Assembly: GCA_016212085.1 (NCBI GenBank)
Contig: JACRHL010000006.1
Location: 186,001 to 250,000 of the forward strand
Direction: 5' to 3'
DNA length: 64,000 nt
DNA from: Nitrospirota bacterium
GTDB taxonomy: Bacteria > Nitrospirota > JACRHL01
In this document: positions 19,824 to 26,709 of the stretch, piece by piece
Layout of the letters: the number at the start of each line of letters is the position of its first letter
How positions within the stretch are numbered: position 1 is the stretch's first letter
Program-made: the position numbers and the translations under genes
Notes under the pieces: model-generated
What the model was told of the DNA's origin: nothing
The model's database searches: none
Seen by the model: only the letters and a program-made list of their open reading frames with translations

Positions 19824-19844
19824 CGCCCCGGCACGGACGGATGG

Positions 19845-19882
19845 AAAAGGCCGGGCCCCACCACAGGGTGCCCGGCCTTTTT
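19845..19882 (+). terminator. Rho-independent terminator after gatB
   Basis: A perfect 12-bp stem, aaaaggccgggc (19845-19856) with gcccggcctttt (19870-19881), separated by a 13-nt loop. The left arm starts with A residues and the right arm ends in T residues, so it can act in both directions. It therefore also serves the convergent minus-strand KamA gene and its small downstream partner. Confidence 0.9.
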
Positions 19883-19894
19883 GCATCGTGGCGG

Positions 19895-20029
19895 CTACCC
19901 GCCGGGAAAGAGCTGCCGGAAGCCGGCGCGGAACAGCAGGAACACACAGGTGAAGGCGACCAGGAGCACGATGACCGGCGCCACCCAGTCGCGCACGTTC
20001 CGGCCCCTGGGCGGCCCGGCGCCGGTCAC
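19895..20029 (-). CDS. Predicted 44-residue single-pass membrane protein coupled to kamA
   Basis: The frame runs from a GTG at 20029, which overlaps the KamA-family stop codon (GTGA), to a stop at 19895, just before the bidirectional terminator. The predicted peptide has a basic N-terminal part (about 1-14) and one clear membrane helix, APVIVLLVAFTCVFLLF (about 17-33), then a short tail FRAGFRQLFPGG. The overlap, clean stop and terminator position suggest a real gene, but at 44 residues it could be chance in GC-rich DNA. No family was recognised. Confidence 0.5.
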   Translation of the reverse strand: MTGAGPPRGRNVRDWVAPVIVLLVAFTCVFLLFRAGFRQLFPGG

Positions 20030-21222
20030 CCGTCTCCGTTGGGCTGGCCCAGCGCCGGATCGGTGTATTCGTACACCTTGTTGGCCCAGTTGCGCAGCAC
20101 CCACTGCTCGCCCATCTGGCCGATGACGTAGTGGGGCGACACGGGCACCTTGCCGCCGCCGCCGGGGGTGTCGATCACGAAGGTGGGCACCGCATAGCCG
20201 CTGGTGTGGCCGCGCAGGGACTCGATCATGCGGATGCCCGTCTGCACCGGGGTGCGGAAGTGGGCCGAGCCCTGGATCGGGTCGCACTGATACAGATAAT
20301 AGGGGCGCACCCGCGCCATCAGCAGGCGGTGCATGAGCTCCTTCAGCACCGTGGCGTCGTCGTTCACGCCCTTCAGCAGCACCGTCTGGCTGCCCAGGGG
20401 GATGCCCGCGTCCGCCAGCCGCTCGCAGGCCGCCACCACCTCGGGCACCAGCTCCGACGGGTGCAGGAAGTGCAGGCTCATCATGAACGGGTGGTACTTG
20501 CGCAATATCTGGGTGAGGCGGGGGGTGATGCGCTGGGGCAGCACGGCGGGGATCTTGGTGCCGATGCGGATGATCTCCACGTGGGGCACGGCGCGCAGCA
20601 TGCCCAACAGGTCGTCCAGGTGGTTGTCCTCCAGCAGCAGCGGATCGCCCCCGGAGATGAGCACGTCGCGGATCTCCGGGTGGCGGGCGATGTAGTCCAC
20701 CGCCATCTGCCACTTGGCGCGCTGGAAGCTGTAGCCCTCGGCGCCGCCCACCATGCGGCTGCGGGTGCAGTAGCGGCAATACACGGCGCAGGTGCCCACC
20801 GCCAAAAACAGCACCCGGTCCGGGTAGCGGTGCACCAGGCCCGGCGCCACCGTGTCGGCGTCCTCGCCGCAGGGGTCCTTGAGCTCGTCCGGGCCGATGG
20901 TGTGCTCGGCGGTGCGCGGGATGATGGTGCGGCGCAGCGGGCAGTCCGGATCGTCCGGGTCCATCAGGCTGGCGTAGAAGGGGGTGACGCTCACCGGCAG
21001 GCCGTCGCCCAGGGAGGCCAGGGCCTGGCGCTCGTCGCCGCTCAGGGCGAACAGCGCCTCGAACTGCTCCGGGCGGCGCAGGGCGTTGCGCATCTGCCAG
21101 CGCCAGTCGTTCCAGTCGGCGTCGGCCACGGCCGCCCACCGGGGGTGACGGGCGAACGGCAGCGGCGCGCCGGCGCGGCGCGGCGTGGTGAGTCGCGGGT
21201 CGGGTGTGTTCCGGCGCTTCAT
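20026..21222 (-). CDS. KamA-family radical SAM aminomutase (lysine 2,3-aminomutase-like)
   Basis: A 398-residue radical SAM, PLP-dependent enzyme. The cluster motif is CAVYCRYCTRSRM (CxxxCxxC), followed by LISGGDPLLL. The lysine-binding acidic residues of lysine 2,3-aminomutase appear conserved (Asp in YQCDPIQG and Asp in VIDTPGGGG), and the PLP-binding Lys is the one in GGGGKVPV. This supports lysine or beta-lysine-type chemistry; the shorter EpmB, which modifies EF-P, is an alternative, but the length and C-terminus fit KamA better. No efp or epmA is nearby. The ATG at 21222 has a GAGGG just upstream; the more distal in-frame start would add a low-complexity segment. Confidence 0.85.
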   Translation of the reverse strand: MKRRNTPDPRLTTPRRAGAPLPFARHPRWAAVADADWNDWRWQMRNALRRPEQFEALFALSGDERQALASLGDGLPVSVTPFYASLMDPDDPDCPLRRTIIPRTAEHTIGPDELKDPCGEDADTVAPGLVHRYPDRVLFLAVGTCAVYCRYCTRSRMVGGAEGYSFQRAKWQMAVDYIARHPEIRDVLISGGDPLLLEDNHLDDLLGMLRAVPHVEIIRIGTKIPAVLPQRITPRLTQILRKYHPFMMSLHFLHPSELVPEVVAACERLADAGIPLGSQTVLLKGVNDDATVLKELMHRLLMARVRPYYLYQCDPIQGSAHFRTPVQTGIRMIESLRGHTSGYAVPTFVIDTPGGGGKVPVSPHYVIGQMGEQWVLRNWANKVYEYTDPALGQPNGDG

Positions 21223-21518
21223 CAGCCCTCGAAAAAAAGGTGCCTTGAGGGGACCGGCCGGCCCCCCCTCCGGTGGGGCCGTGCAGCCATTACTGTAACG
21301 CACCTTAAGGCGCGCCGTATTCCCTGCGCAAGCGATTCCTGCACGCTCGCACGGTGGACTCATCCTCCGCCGCCCGCCCGCCGATAGGTAGCTTTGCCGG
21401 GCCCGTCCGCCGGCCGCCCGTCCGGCGGCGACGCACGGCGGGGCGCATCGTTGTTGGGTGATTGACTGGTGACAGGAGGGGGAACCGCCACCCGTTTCGA
21501 TCTTGTTTCGAGGTGAGC
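21223..21518. other. Divergent intergenic region upstream of kamA and cheR
   Basis: About 296 nt separate the divergent kamA and cheR starts, so promoters for both operons should lie here. A GC-rich hairpin (ccgccgg 21407-21413 with ccggcgg 21422-21428) precedes the chemotaxis genes. A strong AGGAGGGGG at about 21474-21482 has no start codon at a suitable distance, although an in-frame TTG lies upstream of it at 21462. I could not assign a convincing sigma-70, sigma-28 or sigma-54 promoter by eye. Confidence 0.4.
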
Positions 21519-22415
21519 GTGCTACAGAAGAGCAGACGGGATGTGGCGGTGGACGACCCGCCCCGGGTGGTGGACGGCCTACAGGCCTACGAGCTTGACA
21601 ACAAGACCTTCGACCAGCTGCGCAAGCTGATCTACGACATCAGCGGCATCCACCTCAAGGATGCCAAGCTGCAGATGGTCCAGTCGCGCCTCACGTCGCG
21701 CCTGCGCACCCTGGGTCTGCCCGGCTTCGAGTTGTACATGGAGCACCTCGCGGCCCACCCGGAGGAGCTGACCCACATGCTCAACCGGATCACCACCAAC
21801 AAGACCTATTTCTTCCGCGAGCCCAAGCACTTCGACATGCTGCGCGGCACGGTGCTGCCGGAACTGGTGCGGCGCGCGGTGGGCGGCGGGCTCCGCACCG
21901 TCAACGCATGGTGCGCCGCCAGCTCCACCGGCGAGGAACCGTACACCCTGTGCATGGAGCTGAGCCGCTTCTTCGCCCAGCACAGCGGCTGGAGCGTGCG
22001 CCTGCTGGCCTCGGACCTGGACACCAACGTGCTCGCGGCGGCATGCGCCGCCACCTACCCGCGCAGCGCCCTGGACGGCCTGCCCAGCGGTTACGCCAGC
22101 GCCTACACGGATCCGGCGCCCGGCGACGCGGATGCGTTCGTCATCAAGCCCGAGGTGGCACGGCTGGCGCAGTTCCGGCAGATCAACCTGATGGGCGAGC
22201 GCTACCCGATCCGCTCCGCCCTCGACTTCATCTTCTGCCGCAACGTGTTCATCTACTTCACCCGCGAGGATCGCGACAAGGTGGTGAAACGCTTCATCCA
22301 GCTCCTCAAGCCGGGGGGTTACCTGTTCCTGGGCCACTCGGAGGTGCTCGACCTGAAGGAGTTCAACGACCAGCTACGCTTTGTGGGGAACACCACCTAC
22401 CAGCGGACGCGGTGA
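21519..22415 (+). CDS. cheR: Chemotaxis protein methyltransferase CheR
   Basis: A 298-residue SAM-dependent methyltransferase that methylates receptor glutamates. The N-terminal CheR helical domain covers about 25-95 (FDQLRKLIYDISGIHLKDAK), including RLRTLGLPGFELYME. The catalytic domain has TTNKTYFFREPKHF, the SAM motif WCAASSTGEEPYTL, LASDLDTNVLA, and FIFCRNVFIYF then LGHSE. The GTG at 21519 has GAGGTGA immediately upstream; an in-frame GTG at 21513 and TTG at 21462 are alternatives. It is the first gene of the chemotaxis cluster, and its stop overlaps the cheD start (TGATG). Confidence 0.93.
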   Translation: MLQKSRRDVAVDDPPRVVDGLQAYELDNKTFDQLRKLIYDISGIHLKDAKLQMVQSRLTSRLRTLGLPGFELYMEHLAAHPEELTHMLNRITTNKTYFFREPKHFDMLRGTVLPELVRRAVGGGLRTVNAWCAASSTGEEPYTLCMELSRFFAQHSGWSVRLLASDLDTNVLAAACAATYPRSALDGLPSGYASAYTDPAPGDADAFVIKPEVARLAQFRQINLMGERYPIRSALDFIFCRNVFIYFTREDRDKVVKRFIQLLKPGGYLFLGHSEVLDLKEFNDQLRFVGNTTYQRTR

Positions 22416-22987
22416 TGATCCGGCGGTTCAATCCGCGCTTCCGGCTGGACGGCTGCGTGATCGTGGCCGGGGAGCAGTTCACCACCCGCGCCGACATGCT
22501 GATCGAAACCGTGCTGGGATCGTGCGTGGCCGTGTGCCTGCGCGACCCGGTGGCGGGCGTGGCGGGCATGAACCACTTTCTGCTGCCGGGCCTGGGCGTG
22601 GCGGCGCAGGCGGGAGACGGCGGCCGCTACGGCGTGCACGCCATGCGGCGGCTGATCGGCGCCGTGGTGAGGCAGGGGGGCGACCGCGGCCGCCTGGAGG
22701 CCAAGGTGTTCGGCGGCGGCAACGTCATCCCCACCGCGACCGAGGCCTTGCGGGTGGGGGACCACAACGCCCGCTTCGCGCTCGCCTTCCTCGAGGCCGA
22801 GGCGATACCCGTGGTCAGCCGGGACGTGGGCGGCGAGGTGGGGCGGCGCATCGTTTATTTCTGTGCCGACGGCCGGGTGAAACTGCGCCGCCTCGGCGTT
22901 GCCGAGGCGGGCACGACCATCGATCGGGAGCGGGCGTATCTGCAATCCATCGGCCGCGCCGCGCCGGCGGCGAAGGCGAAGGCCTGA
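22415..22987 (+). CDS. cheD: Chemoreceptor glutamine deamidase CheD
   Basis: A 190-residue CheD, which deamidates glutamines in chemoreceptors. The catalytic Cys lies in TVLGSCVAVCLRDP (about 32) and the His in GMNHFLLP (about 50), with the conserved Thr in the TRADMLIETVLG segment. Further family motifs are YGVHAMRRLI and EAKVFGGGNV. The presence of CheD indicates that at least some receptors need deamidation. The start codon overlaps the cheR stop, so translation is coupled, and the order cheR-cheD-cheB groups the receptor-modifying enzymes. Confidence 0.93.
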   Translation: MIRRFNPRFRLDGCVIVAGEQFTTRADMLIETVLGSCVAVCLRDPVAGVAGMNHFLLPGLGVAAQAGDGGRYGVHAMRRLIGAVVRQGGDRGRLEAKVFGGGNVIPTATEALRVGDHNARFALAFLEAEAIPVVSRDVGGEVGRRIVYFCADGRVKLRRLGVAEAGTTIDRERAYLQSIGRAAPAAKAKA

Positions 22988-23021
22988 CGCGGCAACACGG
23001 CCGCACGAGCAGGGGAATGGC

Positions 23022-24110
23022 ATGAAGACCAAGGTATTGATCGTTGACGATTCGGCGCTGATCCGGCGCACCCTGACCGAGATCCTCGGGTCCGATCCGG
23101 GGATCGAGGTGGTGGGCGCCGCCGCCGACCCGTACTTCGCGCGGGATGCCATCAAGCGCCACAACCCCGACGTGCTCACCCTCGATATCGAGATGCCGCG
23201 CATGGACGGCATCACCTTTCTGGAAAAGCTCATGCGCCTGCATCCCATGCCGGTGGTGGTGGTGTCGAGCCTGGCGGCGGAACACGCCGACGTGACCGTG
23301 CAGGCCCTGGCGCTGGGGGCGGTCACCTGCATCGAGAAGCCCAAGATCGACCTGAGCCGCTGCCTGCACGAGCAGGCCCGGGAGCTGATCGAGGCCGTAA
23401 AGGCCGCGGCCGGATCGCGGGTGCGGCCGATCCGGAACCGGCCGGCTCCGGCCGCGCTGAACGTCAGCGAGCGCCATTCGGTGGACGAGGTGCTGCCCGC
23501 CAAGCGCGCGGCGCGTTTCGCCACGTCGGACCAGGTGGTGGCGATCGGCTCCTCCACCGGCGGCACGGTGGCGCTGGGCGAGATCCTCGAGCACATGCCG
23601 CCGGACTGTCCGGGCATCGTCATCGTGCAGCACATGCCGGGGGGGTTCACCAAGTCCCTGGCCAACACCCTCGACAAGCGTTGCACCATCGAGGTGCGCG
23701 AGGCCCGGGACGGCGACCGCATCCTGCCCGGCCTGGCCCTGCTGGCGCCGGGCGGCACCCACCACGCGACCGTGGTGCGCAACGGCGCCAACTACCACGT
23801 GAAGCTCATCGCCGGGCCGCGGGTGGACCGGCACATTCCCAGCGTCAACGTGCTGTTCCGCTCCATGGCCCAGGAGGTGGGGGCCAACGGGGTGGGCGCG
23901 ATCCTGACCGGCATGGGGGACGACGGCGCCGACGGCATGCTGGAGATGCGCCAGAGCGGCGTCCATACCATCGCCCAGGACGAGGCCTCATGTGTCGTGT
24001 TCGGGATGCCGAAAGAGGCGATAAGCAGGGGAGGGGTGGACGAGGTGGTCACCCTCACCCAGATTGCGCCCGCCATCATCAAGCGCGTTCGGACCCAGAC
24101 CAGGGTCTGA
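23022..24110 (+). CDS. cheB: Protein-glutamate methylesterase CheB
   Basis: A 362-residue two-domain methylesterase. The REC domain (1-125) has D9-D10, phosphoacceptor D55 (LTLDIEMPRMDG) and Lys in IEKPK. After a linker (about 125-170), the esterase domain has the nucleophile in AIGSSTGGT, the His in IVQHMPGGF and the Asp in GMGDDGADG, the complete Ser-His-Asp triad. It removes methyl groups added by CheR when activated by CheA. The ATG at 23022 is preceded by AGGGG. The next gene follows after 14 nt. Confidence 0.96.
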   Translation: MKTKVLIVDDSALIRRTLTEILGSDPGIEVVGAAADPYFARDAIKRHNPDVLTLDIEMPRMDGITFLEKLMRLHPMPVVVVSSLAAEHADVTVQALALGAVTCIEKPKIDLSRCLHEQARELIEAVKAAAGSRVRPIRNRPAPAALNVSERHSVDEVLPAKRAARFATSDQVVAIGSSTGGTVALGEILEHMPPDCPGIVIVQHMPGGFTKSLANTLDKRCTIEVREARDGDRILPGLALLAPGGTHHATVVRNGANYHVKLIAGPRVDRHIPSVNVLFRSMAQEVGANGVGAILTGMGDDGADGMLEMRQSGVHTIAQDEASCVVFGMPKEAISRGGVDEVVTLTQIAPAIIKRVRTQTRV

Positions 24111-24124
24111 ACGGGGAGAGACGC

Positions 24125-25930
24125 ATGTCTGATGTCTGGAAATCGGTAAGCTACCTCGTCCGCTGCGACGAGGAGGCGCAGCGCATGACCAAGCGCCTGC
24201 GCTCCTGGATGAAGGCCATCAACCGCGCGTTCATGAGCGTGGCGGAGGGGATGCCCCATCTGCAACGCGAGGTGGACGAGGGGCGCCGCGAGATTCGCGC
24301 CATTCACGGGCGCATTGCCGACGACACCACCTACAAGGGGGCCAAGAGCTCCCGCCGCCAGGTGGTGCGGACGTTTCTCCAGCTGATCGAGGAGCACCGC
24401 CGCAACGAGGCGGAACTGGCCGAGTTTACCCGTTTCTTCGAGGTGGTGCACGAGGTGCAGACCGCCCTGGGAAGCCTTGCGGACCTGATGGAGGACGTGG
24501 AGTGCTTCTCCGTGAACGCCATCGTGCAGGCGCACAACGCCGGCGACCGCGGGCGGGGTTTCTCCCAGGTCTCGCGGGAGGTGGTCAGCCTGACCAAGCG
24601 CGCCTCGGTGGAGTTCGACCAGGTGCGCACCCTGGCCCGCCGGATCGAAAACAACCTCCAGGACCTGGAGGCCGAGGTGGCGGTCTCCCGCGAGCACTTC
24701 GACGCGTCGCCGATTCAGACGGAGCGCGATCTCCTCGCCATGTTCTCCACGCTGGACGCCAAGCGTGACGAGGTGGTCCGCCAGGTGAAACAGCTGATCG
24801 GCGGCATCGACGAGTCGTCCAACGGCATCGTCAAGCTGCTGTTGGGGCTCCAGTTCGAGGACCGTTGCTCGCAGATTTCGAGCCACCTCACCACGTCGCT
24901 GCACGCCTTCCACGAGCAGATCAACCACCTGACCCGGCAGGACACGAACCTGATCGTCGCCAGCAACGATACCGCCAGCGTCATGGACACCGTGTGGCTG
25001 GGGCTGGCCGTGTTCGAGATGGTCAACGGGCTGGTGGAAAGCCTGGAGGACGAACTGACCCACACCCGCGCCGACATCACCGATGCCCTCGAGGGGTTTG
25101 CCCAGAACCTCACCCACCAGGCGGAGGATGCCATCGACCTGCACGGCCTGGCCGATGCCATCCACGGCGTCCAGGAGCAGTTGGGCGGGGTGGTGCTGTT
25201 CATGCGCAAGATGGTGGCCGCCAAGGGCGACATCGTCAACCGCTCCCAGGACCTGGCCGGTCAGATCCGCGACCTGCGCGACGGCCTGGAGGGGGTGCGC
25301 CGCACCGCCAAGCGGTTTGGCGTGATGGCCTCGATCATCAAGGTCGAGCTGGCCTCCGCCGGGCTGTCGGAGGAGTTTGGCGACGCCCTGTCCGCGGACC
25401 GGGTGGAAAACCTTTACCGCGACATGGCCAGCGCCGTGGGCTCGGTGCTGATCTCCCTGGATTCGGCGGTCAAGCAGGTGCAGCGCCGCAGTGCCACGTT
25501 CCGCCGCGCCCTGGTGTGGGAGGAGGACACGCTGCGCGAGGCCGAGGCCCACACCAGGGCCCTGGGCAAGGAACTGGAGGAACTGCTGGTGCGCGGCCTG
25601 GGGCAGGGCGAGGCCACCTTCCGCGCCACCCTGCAAACCCTTCACCGCGAGGCGGCGCAGCTGCGCATCGACATGGCCAGCTCCGTGGAAATGATCCACC
25701 AGAGCACCGAGATCAAGACCGACGCGCGCTCCCGTGCCACCGGCCTTGCCGAATGCCAGAACGAACTGCTGAAAATCTCCGGAAGGCGCCACTGGAAGGT
25801 GCGTGGCGGCAAGGCGGAAGAGTTGCTCGCCGCCTGCACGGTGCAGAGCCAGCGCGAGCTGGTGAGCTCCACGCTGGGTGCCGGCGGCGTCGAGAAGGGG
25901 GGGCAGGGCGGAGAGTTGACCCTCTTCTGA
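24125..25930 (+). CDS. Soluble chemoreceptor-like coiled-coil protein
   Basis: A 601-residue, predominantly helical protein with no membrane segment and no recognisable sensor domain. Residues 127-160 (from FSVNAIVQAHNAG through DRGRGFSQVSREV) closely follow the pattern of the chemoreceptor hairpin tip, whose usual form is LLALNAAIEAARAGExGRGFAVVAxEV. Several canonical positions differ. A second motif, LLLGLQFEDRCSQISSHL (about 240), is like the LQFQDR segment of other chemotaxis proteins. Heptad-like stretches cover most of the rest. It probably docks to CheA/CheW as a cytoplasmic receptor or scaffold, because it sits between cheB and cheY, but ligand and partner are unknown. ATG 24125 follows GGGGAGAG. 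Confidence 0.75.
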   Translation: MSDVWKSVSYLVRCDEEAQRMTKRLRSWMKAINRAFMSVAEGMPHLQREVDEGRREIRAIHGRIADDTTYKGAKSSRRQVVRTFLQLIEEHRRNEAELAEFTRFFEVVHEVQTALGSLADLMEDVECFSVNAIVQAHNAGDRGRGFSQVSREVVSLTKRASVEFDQVRTLARRIENNLQDLEAEVAVSREHFDASPIQTERDLLAMFSTLDAKRDEVVRQVKQLIGGIDESSNGIVKLLLGLQFEDRCSQISSHLTTSLHAFHEQINHLTRQDTNLIVASNDTASVMDTVWLGLAVFEMVNGLVESLEDELTHTRADITDALEGFAQNLTHQAEDAIDLHGLADAIHGVQEQLGGVVLFMRKMVAAKGDIVNRSQDLAGQIRDLRDGLEGVRRTAKRFGVMASIIKVELASAGLSEEFGDALSADRVENLYRDMASAVGSVLISLDSAVKQVQRRSATFRRALVWEEDTLREAEAHTRALGKELEELLVRGLGQGEATFRATLQTLHREAAQLRIDMASSVEMIHQSTEIKTDARSRATGLAECQNELLKISGRRHWKVRGGKAEELLAACTVQSQRELVSSTLGAGGVEKGGQGGELTLF

Positions 25931-25961
25931 CCGCCGTCCACATTCCTGGGAGTGCAATCAC

Positions 25962-26264
25962 GTGAACGATACCGTATTGGTCCGGCAGGGGGATTATTTT
26001 GGCGCCCCGCCCGAGTTGACCATTCATCTTGTTGAGCGGCTCAGGGACGAGCTGATCGCGGCCCTCCGGGAGGGCGGGGGCATGACCATCGTCATGGATT
26101 CGGTGGGGCACATCGATACGGCCGCATTGCAGGTGCTGGTGAGCGCCCGCCGCACGGCCGCCGCCCTGGGGCGCGAACTGGTGCTCGCGCGGCCCTCCGA
26201 GGCCGTGCGCGGGGTGGCGGATCGGTTGGGACTGGAACAGGCCCTGTTCGGGCCGGCGGCATAA
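25962..26264 (+). CDS. STAS-domain protein
   Basis: A 100-residue single STAS domain, as in anti-sigma-factor antagonists. The core reads GGGMTIVMDSVGHIDTAALQVLVSARRTAAALG, with the canonical D-(S/T)-A position occupied by DTAAL, so the usual phosphorylatable Ser is Thr. STAS proteins interact with kinases or bind small molecules; here it may take part in adaptation or scaffolding of the chemosensory complex, which is inference from position. The start is GTG at 25962 with GGGAG upstream. It lies 31 nt after the receptor-like gene and 11 nt before cheY. Confidence 0.82.
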   Translation: MNDTVLVRQGDYFGAPPELTIHLVERLRDELIAALREGGGMTIVMDSVGHIDTAALQVLVSARRTAAALGRELVLARPSEAVRGVADRLGLEQALFGPAA

Positions 26265-26275
26265 AGAGGGGTGTG

Positions 26276-26656
26276 ATGAGCAACGTGATATTGATTGTCG
26301 ACGATTCGGCGACCATTCGCGCCACCGTCAAGCACACGCTGACCCAGGCGGGCTACGACGTGCGCCAGGCCAACGACGGGCAGGACGGGCTGAACCAGCT
26401 CAAGACCCTGTCTGGAACGGGAACCCGGGTGGCGATGATCATCAGCGACGTCAACATGCCGGTCATGGACGGCCTGACCTTCATCCGCAACCTCAAGTCG
26501 GACGCGACCTACAAGTTCACGCCGGTGCTGGTGCTGACCACCGAGAGCCAGGACTCCAGGAAGGAGGAGGGCAAGGCGGCCGGCGCGGCGGGCTGGCTGG
26601 TGAAGCCGTTCGAACCGGACACCCTGGTGGGCGTGGTTCGCAAGTTCGTGCGCTGA
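26276..26656 (+). CDS. cheY: CheY-type response regulator
   Basis: A 126-residue stand-alone receiver domain. The acidic pair is D9-D10, the phosphoacceptor D58 (IISDVNMPVMDG), the conserved Thr lies in LVLTTES and the Lys in WLVKPFEP. It is expected to accept phosphate from CheA and bind a flagellar or pilus motor switch. A GTG three bases upstream of the ATG is an alternative start. It lies directly before cheA. Confidence 0.93.
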   Translation: MSNVILIVDDSATIRATVKHTLTQAGYDVRQANDGQDGLNQLKTLSGTGTRVAMIISDVNMPVMDGLTFIRNLKSDATYKFTPVLVLTTESQDSRKEEGKAAGAAGWLVKPFEPDTLVGVVRKFVR

Positions 26657-26709
26657 CGTAAGGCTGGCAAACGTGCCCGCCGTGGCGGCGGGCGGCAAGG
26701 GGCATCGCA

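Noticed and set aside
20026-21222. KamA-like enzyme considered as EpmB (EF-P lysine modification)
   Set aside because: The length, C-terminal region and conserved lysine-binding Asp residues fit lysine 2,3-aminomutase-like proteins better, and neither efp nor epmA is nearby.
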